Positions 19,353-30,607 of a DNA stretch of 64,000 nucleotides are shown in pieces. Location: contig NC_063162.1 in assembly GCF_023159225.1 (NCBI RefSeq), positions 93,018,880 through 93,082,879 on the forward strand. The letters are read 5' to 3'. Each line of letters opens with the position of its first letter. The stretch's first letter is position 1. The translations under genes and the position numbers were made by a program. The DNA comes from Perognathus longimembris pacificus. Its lineage: Eukaryota; Chordata; Mammalia; Rodentia; Heteromyidae. Under the pieces are notes generated by a model. It made no database searches, was not told where the DNA came from, and worked only from the letters and a program-made list of their open reading frames with translations.

Positions 19353-20445
19353 CACTCCAATCTATGAAGCTGGTGTTCATTGTGTCAAGGATTTGTGGTA
19401 TGGACAGATCCAGATCTTCTGGGGGCCTAACTCATACTGTTGTGTTTGCTCCAGTCTTCTATTGTCTCCAAATAGATTATTAGTACATCCATAAGCCTCT
19501 GTTCATCTCCTTTTCATCTGTAATTCAGCCACTACCAAGAGAAGTTTCTGTGTCTTAAATGATTTGGTGCATAATTTGCAACATTGAGAGAATATTGCCC
19601 CCATCTCATGCCAGAATGGAGTTGGTCTCTTCTGTTTCAGATTAATCAACATTCTCCAGCAATGACAAAGTGCCAGAATGTATATATGAGAGCCAAGGAA
19701 AGCACAAAATCATGGTTCAGATTGACTAATTTGTTTAATAGTTGGAGACTGTGCAATGTACCTTTTGGAAAGATGTTTTGCCTAACAGGTTTTTAGATAT
19801 GTGTCAGCATTTTGATATTGTGTGGATTATCCAGGTGCTTGAGACAACTGTTTCAGGTCTGGAAAAAGTGAAAGAATTCCCTTAAAGTAAGAAATGTTAC
19901 AGTTTGTGACATAACACTGTAATATAAAACCAACCAAAATCAGAATTTGGTTAGATTTATTATTCATTGACATAAAGCAAATTTTAATTGATTGTTATGT
20001 GCTGTAAGGGCTCTACTTTGTTCTTATGGTACTTGGTTATTAAGTTGTTTTTTTCACATTCTGTGTGCAAAAGGAAGCATGTGGTAATTCTCATTTATGT
20101 TTCAGAATTATTAGTTTTATCTTTTAACAGATAACTGATTATACAGAAGAGACATTTATTGGAAGAACTGCCAAATGCATTCTGCCCTAAAAAACAAAAA
20201 AGAAATTGAACAAAAACATATCTCAATTGAAAATTACCATATGATAATTTTAAGTTAGATAATCTTAGATATGCCTTAGGTAACTACAAAAATAGCAAAT
20301 CAGAGGATTAATGAGCTTGTTAGTCATATGTAAACATACAGATTCCTAATTCTATTATGTGTACATATAAAATCAATAATGAAAACAGAACTGTACTATT
20401 TTTAAAATATGCTTTTATTTATATTTCACATAATGTAAAATTCTA

Positions 20446-20451
20446 AATAAA
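20446..20451 (+). terminator. Candidate proximal poly(A) signal
   Basis: AATAAA lies about 1.1 kb after the SNX13 stop, followed by a GTATGT-containing stretch. It could give a short 3' UTR isoform. Confidence 0.4.
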
Positions 20452-20881
20452 GCTAGTATGTAAAACCCCTTCGTGTATACATTTAAATCCCTAAGGTAAT
20501 TTTATACCAACAACAAAACAAGATACCTTTTCCAGTGTTGAAGCCTCTCCATTTCCTAGTTTTCCTCTATTTTGGTTATCTTGAAAGTATTCATATCCCT
20601 TGTATACAAGATTTCTGCATAGTTTAAAATATTTTCATTTACTAAGGGTTTGGATGTATCAGCTTTTTTGTTGTAAACTGTTTAACACTAAAACCTTAAA
20701 ATAGTGAAGTTATTTATCAGACCACTGAGCCAGTATCCTGGTGTTCAAAGAGCGTTGGGTGCTTAAGATAAAGGGACAGAGTATTGGTATCCCAATTATT
20801 TGGGAGCTTTTAAGATTGGAACAAGATAATTGTGTCTTGTTTTCACTTAGATGTTATTTACAAAGTGAAACCTGTTAACAG

Positions 20882-20887
20882 AATAAA
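20882..20887 (+). terminator. Candidate middle poly(A) signal
   Basis: AATAAA followed about 45 bases later by a GCTGTTGTGC GU-rich element. It would give a 3' UTR of about 1.55 kb. Confidence 0.45.
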
Positions 20888-22162
20888 GCCTTCCTTTAAA
20901 CTTTATAATAATTATATTTATTAATAATGCTGTTGTGCATACTTACAGTATGCAGATATTCAGCATGTGTTGCATGTTGAGAATTACATAAGTGAAATTC
21001 CTTTCATTGCAACTTGCAAGTGAGTAAAGTTTCTAGAGGCTCTGGTAGAAGAAATCTGTCTTCTACCCCAGTATATCCCCTGCCTCAGTCCCTCTCTGTG
21101 CTTTAAAAGTGGGATATGTGTAACATGTCTATATGAAGCATCAGCGTGGTGGCCATAAGTGCAATGATCATCAGATATACCCCTGCCTGTTTCACATATA
21201 TTTTTTAAAAGAATAAATCTGAGTATGTATACAGAAGAATCCATGCAAGAGCCTAGCGTGTACATGTGGGAAAAAAAAGCATTTCTGTATAATGTGAAAA
21301 AGGAAAAAAAAAAGGCTGTCAACCAGGGAAAGAAAAGTTATATAAAGGCTGTAATTTTTCCTAGAGCCCTGCAAGATAACTGCACTCATACCAAAAAATA
21401 TTTGAGTAAATGGATTTTTAAGGTAATTTTTGTTTATGAGAGTTTATATTTCCAAAGCAGAAATGTCAAAATGGTAGTCTATATTATCGGTGGTGCACCT
21501 TCTCTATGCACATCTGTGTTTTGCATCAGAGAGAGCGTGGTCATGCTCAAATAGAGTTACTTTTTGAATGACTTGGTTAAACTCTGTAAAATATTTAACC
21601 CATCAGTCAAGTACAGTGTACTATGGTTAATATGCATTTATTGCATATGTAGATACATTCATGAAGAGGCTTTATGTCTTCTGATAGTTGAATTTTGAAT
21701 GTGATTTTAAGTCTGGTGCCTTTAGGCAAAAACCCTCCAAATCATTTTTCTTTGGGTTTTTTGATTTTTAGGTAACATATATACTACTAGAAACCGTAGT
21801 TTATTCACTTAAAATTGATTATATTATTTAAATATAGCACTTAAATGAACATTTCCTTTTGTTAGGGTGTTCCAAATAGTTGCTGAAAACAATTGTGCCA
21901 TTGACCAATGGATGCACTCGGTTAGCCTTAAGTTTTTTAAACAAACAAAAATAAAAACATTTAAGACTTTGTTAAATATTTCAGTTTGCTCATTATAAAT
22001 AAGTTTGTGCTGCTGGTGTTTGGACAAACAAAATCAAACAGTTAAGTGCTACCAGGAGTGTACCAATTTTTTAAAAATAAGAACAAATATAAATTTCACA
22101 ATCTAAAAATTTAATTTTGTGCAATATTTTCTTTTAATGCATGTGTATTTCAGTAATTGTAA

Positions 22163-22168
22163 AATAAA
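22163..22168 (+). terminator. Candidate poly(A) signal
   Basis: AATAAA within an AT-rich stretch; downstream sequence has TTTTGAG and GTAG but no strong GU tract. Confidence 0.3.
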
Positions 22169-22573
22169 TGACTTTTTAATGTTTTGAGATGTAGTTTAAA
22201 ACTGTCTTCTTAACCCAACAACTTACATTCCGTTGTTTCTGTGTCCTCTTATTTAAGGACTTGTTTTAAAAGTCTTCTGCTCACTCCTTGTAAAGAATTC
22301 TTTTATTAGTAGTAAGTTTTGCTAATAGGAGCATGGCTCCTGTATTTCAAGGGAAAACTGATAATGAGCACATTTTAGGATTATAATTATTAAAAAGATA
22401 CCTTGTGCATATCATTGTACAGTAAGTGTCAACCGTGTGCCTCACTGTTCTATCAATGCTTTCCTTCTTCATCAAAGAAGAAACAATCACAATGTCAGTT
22501 ATTTTTATTAACTACAAAGAAGGTTAAATTTTTTTATTTGGTTTGCGTTATGTTCTGTCCATTAGAAAATACT

Positions 22574-22579
22574 AATAAA
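22574..22579 (+). terminator. Candidate distal poly(A) signal of SNX13
   Basis: AATAAA followed by TTTGTTGAGTTTGTTT, a good GU-rich downstream element. Repeats resume within about 500 bases after it, which fits the end of the transcript. Confidence 0.5.
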
Positions 22580-22600
22580 GTATTAACAAACATCTTTGTT

Positions 22601-23065
22601 GAGTTTGTTTAGTAATATATTTTTGTTTTATTCTAAAAATACTTGCTCACTCATTTTATTTTTAGGATCTTCACATATTTTAGTTTTGTTTTAGGAAATG
22701 ATCAGTTGAATTTCCAGGGTTATAGGTGTGCTATTCAGTGATTACTTAAGATCACTGAATTTAATTTTGCCTTTTGGTGGCAAACCAAATACTACCACAG
22801 TGTTAAACATTTCTATTTCATAAAATTCTAAAGTCATTTTTCCATAGATAGATCTATAACTAAGGTAATCCATTAACAATTTTTACTTGGCATCATTTTA
22901 AATTCATGTGTAGCTGATACTTTACACAGTTTCTGTTCTCAAAGGCAGTAGACTTTGCATGCAGCAGTGTATTAATGCCTGCTTGATTAGAATATATGTG
23001 CTTCCTTGGAGCTGTATCCACAGACTTCTCAGACACCAGAGGTGATAACTGCTGTCTTACCAGGG
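22601..23065. other. Downstream flank of SNX13, nothing recognised
   Basis: AT-rich sequence after the distal poly(A) signal; no gene or repeat recognised. Confidence 0.5.
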
Positions 23066-23075
23066 ACAGATGTAC

Positions 23076-23078
23076 TAT

Positions 23079-23109
<31 letters not shown>

Positions 23110-23122
23110 TATATATATATTG
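23076..23122. repeat. (ATTT)n(AT)n microsatellite
   Basis: About nine ATTT units then TATATATATAT: the reversed tail of the ID element that follows. Confidence 0.9.
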
Positions 23123-23211
23123 TCTTTTCTTTTATGGAACTGGAGATCAAACCCAGGATGTTACACTTGCTAGGCCAAGTGCTTTGTCACTGAGCATCAC
23201 CCCAGCCAGTA
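23123..23211 (-). mobile_element. ID-like SINE
   Basis: Reversed single ID unit: CTGGAGATCAAACCCAGGAT, ACTTGCTAGGCCAAGTGCTT, CACCCCAGCC. ATGTACTATTT occurs on both sides (23070-23080 and 23212-23222), a short target duplication that includes the tail repeat. Confidence 0.75.
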
Positions 23212-23464
23212 ATGTACTATTTCTTAAGATGATACTGCAACGTACTAGTCCCTTTAAGGTGCTCCTGGTGAAAAGCTTTATAGTTTTAACTCAGGTAGAG
23301 CTACCTAGCCACACTACTAACCAAAGTGTCAAAATGTCCCTCAATATTTGAATGGTAGCAACAGTTCTGTGAAATTCTCTGAGAAATCTGTTTAACTCTG
23401 CTTACTTAATTCCCCAACCTTAGCCACAAAATGTTTTGATACAAATGGCTTAAAAGTTACAATC

Positions 23465-23668
23465 CCACTGGAGCCAGTGGCTCAAGCCTGTAACTCTAGC
23501 TACTTAAGAGGCTGAGATCTGAGGATTGAAATTCGAAGGCAGCCTGGGCAGGAAAATCTGTGAGACTACAGTTAGCTATCAGAAAGCCGAAAGTCATAGT
23601 AGAATGCTAGCCTTAAGCAAAAAGGTTCAACAGTGCCTTGGCCCTGAGTACAAGCCATACAACCTAGG
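23465..23668 (+). mobile_element. B1-Geo SINE
   Basis: Forward: AGCCAGTGGCTCAAGCCTGT, GAGGCTGAGATCTGAGGATT, CAGCCTGGGCAGGAAAATCT, TAGAATGCTAGCC, CTTGGCCCTGAGTACAAGCC. A GT/CA tract follows as its tail. Confidence 0.8.
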
Positions 23669-23669
23669 G

Positions 23670-23707
23670 GTGCGTGCGTGTGTGTGCGCACGTGCACACA
23701 CACACGT
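23670..23707. repeat. Mixed (GT)n/(CA)n tract
   Basis: GTGCGTGCGTGTGTGTGCGC then ACGTGCACACACACACACG: near-palindromic alternating purine-pyrimidine, a possible Z-DNA former. Confidence 0.85.
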
Positions 23708-24002
23708 TAGGAAATACAAACTATTGAAAAATCAGTGTATTAGGATCACAAGCTCTTTTATTTTCTAAAATTAGTCCATGGAGTGGTTGTTGTTTGGGAG
23801 AAAAAGATTATGGAAAGTTAACAGCTGTTTATATTCTAGGTATACCAGAACTTAGAGATGATAGAGTTCATCTCATGAGAAGTGAGAAAGATCCTTGCCA
23901 GAGATTTTGTTGACATGATAGTGAAACTGTATGAGTAGAGAATTCATGGGGAAGAAGTAATGAAGTTTAATTTATAGGATGTCTGTGCCTGACATTAACT
24001 CA

Positions 24003-24112
24003 TGTGTATACATATGTATATGTATGTATATGTACATGTGTATGTATATGTACATGTGTATGTATATGTACATGTGTATGTATATATACATATGTGTATG
24101 TGTGTGTTTGTG
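24003..24112. repeat. TA/TG-rich minisatellite with an 18-bp unit
   Basis: Three clean copies of TATGTATATGTACATGTG in a row (from about 24023), flanked by related TG/TA repeats. No role known. Confidence 0.85.
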
Positions 24113-24119
24113 TGTCTGT

Positions 24120-24800
24120 GACTTAGGAAATCTTCAGCAACTGAGAATGAAAATACATCTATTTTTACCAATGCAATGTACGAAAAAAGTGTTCAATGCG
24201 ATATTTTATATGTAAATGATATTTTTCCATATCACAAGTGAAACAATAGGATTATGTGTTGGAAATACCCCTAGGCTTCCCCAACTGCTACACTACAAAG
24301 ACTCATGACACTTAGCATATTGTCATATTCATGGTTGAGATTTATTGCAGCAGAAGGATAAAATCAAAGAGGAAAAGTACATCAAACCAAGTTTAGGGAA
24401 AACCAGGCTTAAGTTTCCAGCTGTACTCTCACAATGAAGTGACACAAGATGCACTTAATTCCCCCAACAAAACATTGTATAAGAAATGTTCCCAATGAGG
24501 GAAACTTTTTTGAGACTGTAGTTTTTATTTGGAGACCGATCGTCTAGGCAGTAAAAAATTCCAGACTCAGAAGAAAAGCCTCTCGTCAGCATGAGCCAAA
24601 TGTTTTATACTCACAATTTATGCTAAGTTTAGACTTAGTGAGCTCTTTATTTTTGTCAGTTTTGGAGAATTGGTAGAAATACTGATGAATAAGAGTTTAA
24701 GATGAACCTTGTCAAGTAGTGTTCTTTCAGGTGAGCTCTGTTAACTCTAAAGAAATGGTTGTTGGGAGGAGGAAGAGTTTTATTGAAGGTAAGGTTTATT
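24120..24800. other. Intergenic, nothing recognised
   Basis: No gene, RNA or clear repeat found in this stretch. Confidence 0.45.
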
Positions 24801-24812
24801 GTATTTTATTTT

Positions 24813-25052
24813 GTGTCAGTCCTGGGGCCTGTACTCAGGGCCTAAGTGTTGTCCTCTGTGTCTCCAACAGCCCCCCCCCCCTTTTTTTTTTTTTGCTCAA
24901 GGCTTGTCCTCTACCACTGGAACTGACTTTTTGACGACTAATTGTAGGTAAGAGTTTGACAGACTTTTCTGCCCCAACTGGCGTGGAACAATAATTCACA
25001 GATCTCAGTATCCTGAATAGCAAGGATTAAAGGCATGAGCCACTGATGCCAC
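24813..25052 (-). mobile_element. B1-Geo SINE
   Basis: Reversed: TGTCAGTCCTGGGGCCTGTAC, an internal C12 and T14 tract at 24870-24895, GCTCAAGGCTTGTCCTCTAC, TCTCAGTATCCTGAATAGCA, CATGAGCCACTGATGCC. The internal homopolymers are unusual for the family. Confidence 0.75.
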
Positions 25053-25224
25053 TGATATTCATCTTGGTAAGATGTATTGTGTTTCAGCCTCTACATCTAG
25101 AAGTAGAAAAACAAAAGTTAGGTGCAGAGGAAAGAAAGTTCAGCTGGTAGGAGTCACCTGTCCAAATTTTCAGAACTCAGAAGAGTCCTCACACTTCACC
25201 CCTCAGATTCCACAGATTACCAAT

Positions 25225-25450
25225 GTTTGCCAGGGTTTGTCAAATGGCACTGTTGGCATTTGGGACTGCATGATTCTTTGTTGTTGAACTATCTTTGTGT
25301 ACTGTAGAAAATTTAGTAGTATCCTTGGATTTCAGTCCATTGATGAAGCCATTAGCCCTCCTATTCTCTGTCCCATTGTTAAAATAGAAAGTATCTCTAG
25401 GCATTGCCAAATGATGTCTGGGGAGAAAATAGCCACCACTTGTGAACCAC
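25225..25450 (-). mobile_element. MER5A (non-autonomous hAT DNA transposon)
   Basis: In the orientation starting CAGTGGTTCTCAA this copy is reversed. Visible blocks: GGCACTGTTGGCATTTGGGA, TTCTTTGTTGTTGAACTATC, TAGTAGTATCCTTGGATTTC, CTCTAGGCATTGCCAAATGA, TGTGAACCACT. Almost full length; ancient. Confidence 0.8.
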
Positions 25451-25499
25451 TAACTCAAGCTCTCAGTCACAAAAACACTGGAAAAAGTAGTATATAACT

Positions 25500-26428
25500 T
25501 TTTTTTTCCTTTGAGCAACACTTGACAAACAGATGGCTTTCCTTATACAAAAAAATGTCCATGAGATATATCTGACTCAGCTGCATTGAAGTTGATGGAC
25601 CACAGCAATGCACTTAGTGTTTTTCTTTTCCTTCATTTAAGGAAACATTTCCTGGGAGTGATGGAGTGTGTTTGTATCATTAGTTATGAAAAATAAGGTT
25701 TTAAGGTGCTCAAAGATGTGAGGTCAATGATTATATAAGAAAGTGGTTTCTTTTTTCACTAGCCAGGTTATCAACAGGAATTTTTGTACTATTTACTAAG
25801 ATTTGTACATGGCAAAGTTACTTTCAAGTAACTTGTCTTGTGAATCAGTTTGTCTAGCACCTGAAAATTCCCTGGCTAATTTGTGAGCAACCATTCTTAA
25901 ATATTCTTATGTCTGATTTTTCCTTTAACAGGTGGAAAAGACCATGTGACAGTTACTTTGCCTATGAAATGCTACCACTTCCAGGGAACACATGGCTTGC
26001 CAGGAATAAGCCTCATTCACCAGTTAGAATTTGGGGCCTTTGTGTATCCTGTGTTTTAGCTACCTCTCCTGAGTGATCTCCATAGTGCAGGACTGCCTTG
26101 TTTCTTAATTTGTAGAAGCAGTGTTGGGAAGCTGATTTTTGTGTCTTGAGGCCTCTAAACATCTATCGGCATTTTAGTCAGTCCCAGTAGCAAAGCTTAC
26201 TTGTAGATTAATAAAGAAATTATGTTCTAGCTTATACCCTTTTTTTTTTCTACAAGTTGTGGAATCTTCTACCTTCATCTCACTTATATAATGCTTTAAA
26301 AAAAAAAAAGCAGTTGAGAAAGAAGAGTCTGTTCTTACTAGAAGGAAAGCTGTTCCTTGGGAAATTTTGTTCTACAACTCATTGGTAAGTTTTGTTCTTT
26401 GTTTTTTGATTCATAGGTGAAGTTGTAG

Positions 26429-26465
<37 letters not shown>

Positions 26466-28385
26466 GAAAAAAAGACTGCCCTTGCAAAAGGAAAATAGTC
26501 TTTTACAAATACTTACAGTTGTAATTTTATATTACAGCTGACATTTACCTGTTACTGTCTCTCAGCCTCTTGGAAACTAGATATAAGAACTAGTCATTCA
26601 TATGAACTACCAGAGAAAATTAATACAAAAAACACAGATTATCAAATAGGAGAGAAGGCAAGCAGAGGTTTTTTGGAGAGCTTAAAATTAGTTTGACATG
26701 GTTTAAAGACATATTGAAGATTACAAATTGCTAGGTTTTATCAGAATTTATGTGGGACGGAATGAATGTGGGCTAGGGAATATTACTCCCAGCATGTCTG
26801 GGACGTTGTGACTTCCTAGATCTTCTTTTTTCTTTTTTGAACCAGATAAAGGTTGTTTGTTTGTTTTTTAAAGGTTAGTGTTAAAAAACAAAACTGAAAT
26901 AGGAAGAAGTTCTTTGTTAGCCTGTCCCTAAATGACAGAAAATTAGATAAAATTCTTGTGTGAGTCTGAAATATTTTCTAAATATCACTGATAATAGGAT
27001 TTACATGCCTTTGCTTATCTCAGAGCTGAATAATGTTGGATTTTAAGAGCTTATAAAGTTAGTGGAGTCAGTTTTGGCTGACTTAAACTAATAGGATTTA
27101 TTTAAATTTAAGAGAACCAAATAGTTTTCAGAAAGTTTAAAGGGAAAAAGTAATCCAGTGAATTCATTTGCTGGCTGAAGTATGTAAGGAAAACTCAATG
27201 TACCTGTTAAGGATGATGGAGCAAAAGAAATGGTGGTTTAAAATAATGGCCTTAGTTGCTAGGTTATAGAATTAAGTTTATACATATTTTAGAACAACTA
27301 TAAGAAGAGTGCCAAATACAATATGAACGTTTTATATTTTAATATAGAAAAAGTTTAAGTGCTGTTACTAAGCAAACTGAATACTTGAATAAGTTAGATG
27401 TAATAATTTTGATTTAAAATGATGGTACATCTTTGCCCTGTTGTGAAATGTAATAAAGTTTCTAATGTATATAAAATACATTTAGGGATATGTTTTCTTA
27501 GGGAAAGAATAATTTGAACACCATGAATTCTTTACACTGGTTAAATCAAGCAAGTAAGTTACTTTTGTCTACAGAAAATATTTAAGATTATGAACATGTA
27601 TTTCACTAAGTTAGTCCTTTGGGTTTTTGTTTACTTTTTATCTACACGAAACACTTTAAACTGCCAATAGACATCTTTGATGATGATAACCAGGAAAGTT
27701 GCTATTTGTACTTTTAGAAAAGAGAATTCTCTTCTTGGGTTATGCTAAGCAAATATAGGCATGTGAGTATATTCAGTTTTGAGTTCTATTTGTTTACTGA
27801 TGGAAATTACCTAGGCAGGCAGGCTCTTTTAAATTAAGAATGATTTCTTCTGGGAAAGAATATAAAAGAAATCCACCTTTAATCTTTGGTCTTAAGATTC
27901 CTTTCCATTTCCTTGTCATGTAGCAAAGCACAGGCCCCTTTTTACCAGCTGTCCAAACCGTACATTTCCACTTCTCAGAAGCTGCTAGGAACTTTATATC
28001 ATAAGTGATAGAAATACAGCCCAGAGTAGAGTGACCAATACTAGAAAGATGTTACTAGAAAATATAAGTTATATCACTGGAGCAATGTTTCTAAAAGTAA
28101 GATTTTTCCATAAATCATTCTACGATTTGTAAAATGAATAAATGTTTATAAAGGAACTGCTACTAAGGCAGCTGCTGTTTTCAGCATGTCAGGAATAATT
28201 ATCTAAATTCGTGAATTCTCTCTTATGAGGGCTCACCTGCTAGAAGAGAGTAAGGCAGTGAACCAGTGAACAAGTAAGTGCATCATTGATCATGTAATAA
28301 TGAGGGATTGGTGTAGCCAACAGTGTCTTTAGGGGGCCCTTTGATGCCTACTTCACCACCTTTTTGATGACCTCACATTTTGGTA
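25500..28385. other. SINE-free intergenic stretch
   Basis: Nearly 2.9 kb without any SINE or clear LINE-1, which is rare here. AATAAA motifs are present (for example in ATGTAATAAAGTTTCT near 27450). I see no open reading frame of note and no exon. It could be non-coding RNA, a regulatory region or simply a gap between insertions. Confidence 0.4.
26433..26461. repeat. (TG)n microsatellite
   Basis: About fourteen TG units. Confidence 0.95.
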
Positions 28386-28387
28386 GT

Positions 28388-28665
28388 TTCACCAGCAATG
28401 CCTCTTGCACGATTAACTGCTTAGGGACCCCTGTCCATGATCATCCGTGACAATTTGGCATCATGGCGGGACTCTGACTATAGTCTGTGCCAGCAGTGCC
28501 ACCCAGAACACAATAGATAGCCACTGTTACACTGTGGCATGACAACCATGCTGCTGCCTAGAATATTATCTCTGCATCTTCTGACAGTGCCTAGGCTGTG
28601 AGCATCGTTATTCTGCAGCTGAATTGGAAGTTCAATGTCCTGGCCTTCTGTTGCCCGTCTCCAGT
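28388..28665 (+). pseudogene. GAPDH processed pseudogene fragment
   Basis: Forward fragment of the glyceraldehyde-3-phosphate dehydrogenase coding region around and after the catalytic cysteine: 'agcaatgcctcttgcac' (family SNASCT), 'aactgctta', 'gacaatttggcatc', 'cagtgccacccagaa', 'aactgtggc'-like TACACTGTGGCATGA, 'ctgcctagaatattatc', 'gaattggaagttc' and 'tggccttc'. It has many substitutions, frame changes and stops, no introns, and covers only roughly a quarter of the gene. No neighbouring GAPDH part is recognised with certainty. Not functional. Confidence 0.85.
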
Positions 28666-28704
28666 GCGGTGGCAAGCAGACATCCGAGTTTACCTCTGAA
28701 AAAA

Positions 28705-28805
28705 GCTACCAGCATTTTATTGAGTAGAGGCCAAGGATAATGGTAGATCCCTGCAACAAAACAAACTAGAGGGACCATTAAATCTCAGTTGCACTGAGAT
28801 TCTGA
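28705..28805 (+). mobile_element. MER5A fragment
   Basis: CTACCAGCATTTTATTGAGTA, GAGGCCAAGGATAATGGTAG, CCTGCAACAAAACAAACTAG follow the middle of MER5A in the orientation opposite to the copy at 25.2 kb. Confidence 0.6.
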
Positions 28806-28851
28806 AACCATGAACTAAATCATAGCTTTATTAAAAAATAAATGCTTATTG

Positions 28852-29056
28852 CTGGGTGCTGGTACCTCATGCCTGTAATACTAGCTTCTCAGAAGGCTGA
28901 GATCCCAGTTCAGAGCCAGCCTGGGCAGAAAAGCCTTGTCTCTAACCAGCAGAAAGCCAAAAGTAGAGCTATGGCTCAAGTAATATAGTACCAGCCTTGA
29001 GTGGAATAAACTAAGGTGCAGTGCCCAGGCCCCGAGTTCAAGACTAAGTACCAGAA
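28852..29056 (+). mobile_element. B1-Geo SINE
   Basis: Forward: GCTGGGTGCTGGTACCTCAT, GAAGGCTGAGATCCCAG, AGCCAGCCTGGGCAGAAAAG, GCTATGGCTCAAGTAATATA, CAGGCCCCGAGTTCAAGAC. Confidence 0.8.
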
Positions 29057-29132
29057 TAAGAGAGAAGAGAGGAGAAAAGGAGGAAGAAAGGGAGGAAAGG
29101 GAAGGGGGAAGGAGAAAGAAAAAAGGGCGTTG
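29057..29132. repeat. Purine (GA/GGAA) tract
   Basis: Seventy-odd bases of almost only A and G after the SINE, its expanded tail. Confidence 0.85.
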
Positions 29133-29330
29133 GGAGGTCTGGTTCAATTGGGGAAAACTCCAGGCCCGTGAGAAAAGTAAGGTATCTGGTACTGGGTTCA
29201 AGGTCCAGTCTAACAACAACAAAAAAAAAGGGGGGGGAAAGGAAACAGAAAAAGATGAGGAAAGCTATTCCTCTGGTATTAGATCATAAGGTGATACATT
29301 TTTGATCATCTTATTTATAATAATTATAGG

Positions 29331-29530
29331 GGCTGAGAATCTGGCCTAGTGGCAAGAGTGCTTGCCTCCTATACATGAAGCCCTGGGTTCGGTTCCTCAG
29401 CACCACATACATAGAAAAAGCCAGAGGTGGCGCTGTGGCTCAAGTGGTAGAGTGCTAGCCTTGAGCAAAAAGAAGCCAGAAACAGTGCTCAGACCCTGAG
29501 TCCAAGCCTCAGGACTAGCAAAAAAATAAG
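29331..29530 (+). mobile_element. IDL-Geo SINE
   Basis: Forward: GGGGCTGAGAATCTGGCCTA, GAAGCCCTGGGTTCGGTTCC (B box), GGTGGCGCTGTGGCTCAAGT, CAGACCCTGAGTCCAAGCCT, A-rich tail. Confidence 0.9.
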
Positions 29531-29539
29531 TAAATGACA

Positions 29540-30205
29540 ATTATAAAAAATGTTCACATTTATGAAATTCTTATACATTCTTTTATTAATAAAATTCCAT
29601 TGTATGGATATGCCACAGTGTACTAGTTGGAGGACATTTGAAGTATTTCAAGGTTTATGTGGTTAGTAAACTATAAGCATTGTTACATGATTGTTATATG
29701 ATAAAGAATTTGGCTTTTGAAAGAATTAGACTAACGCCCTAATATTTCCTCAAAAGTAGGAGATGTTAATTGTAGTCTTCTTGTATGACCTATGTTTGTA
29801 CAAATGAGATAAGATGACCTATGTGGGCTGGTGTCCTCCAAAAGATCAACTATATGACTGGAGAATTATGGCTTAGAACCAGTCAGTGTCTAGGGAGGGA
29901 AAGAGGTGTGTGGACATTGAGTTTGGTCATAATGGCGGATCAGTTATGCCTGTGAAATGAAACCCCAGTCAGAAGACTGGACAAATGCAGTTATGTTTCT
30001 TGATTGAAGAACAGTGGGCCGAGAACAATTTCAAAAAAGAAAATTCAATAAATTTTGTTTAAAAGATTTAATTTGCTTCTACTAAAATGGATCATGAAAC
30101 AGGCGGCATACAATCCATAAGCAATAACCCTTACAACTGAACAATGAATTGTCTTATGAAAGAAAAACAAGTTTAATATTATTTTAAGGTTGCTTTCTTT
30201 GTGGG
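29540..30205. other. Intergenic, nothing recognised
   Basis: No gene or clear repeat identified. Confidence 0.45.
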
Positions 30206-30221
30206 ATGTAAACAAAATCTT

Positions 30222-30463
30222 TTTGTTTGTTTGTTTGTTTGTTTGTTTTTTGTTGTTGTTGTTTTTTTTGGCCAGTCCTGGGCCTTGGACTCAGGGTCTG
30301 AGCACTGTCCCTGGCTTCTTCCCACTCAAGGCTAGCACTCTGCCACTTGAGCCACAGCGCTGCTTCTGGCCATTTTTTCTGTATATGTGGTGCTGGGGAA
30401 TCGAACCTAGGGCCTCGTGTATCTGAGGCAGGCACTCTTGCCACTAGGCTATATCCCCAGCCC
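30222..30463 (-). mobile_element. IDL-Geo SINE with perfect target duplication
   Basis: Reversed with an expanded (GTTT)n/(GTT)n tail, full Geo and ID halves. TGTAAACAAAATCTT at 30207-30221 and 30464-30478 is identical. Confidence 0.93.
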
Positions 30464-30607
30464 TGTAAACAAAATCTTGTTGGTTTAATGGGATTTGGTT
30501 ACATGTAGCTTCTGACTTAAGAAGATAAGATCTAGGTATACTGCTTTGTATTTGCCTTGGTGATGTGAAACTTTAGTTTGTGAAACTCATTCAGGGGCAG
30601 CTTTCCC

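Larger units (their letters stand above)
19353..22600 (+). other. SNX13: SNX13 3' UTR (probable extent)
   Basis: About 3.2 kb after the stop codon is AT-rich and contains no recognisable SINE or LINE, unlike nearly every other 3-kb stretch here. This is what a conserved 3' UTR in a repeat-dense locus looks like. Candidate poly(A) signals AATAAA occur at 20446, 20882, 22163 and 22574; the last is followed by TGTT/TTTG-rich sequence typical of a cleavage-stimulating element. The true end is inferred, not shown. Confidence 0.65.

Noticed and set aside
24003..24112. CRISPR-like regular repeats
   Set aside because: Units are contiguous without spacers and of TA/TG type in a mammalian genome: a minisatellite.
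28478..28675. Minus-strand frame over the GAPDH relic
   Set aside because: The + strand matches GAPDH; the minus frame is an antisense shadow.
29331..29430. tRNA-like sequence with A and B boxes
   Set aside because: This is the ID-like head of a SINE with A-rich tail and many copies, not a tRNA gene; no cloverleaf acceptor stem is seen.
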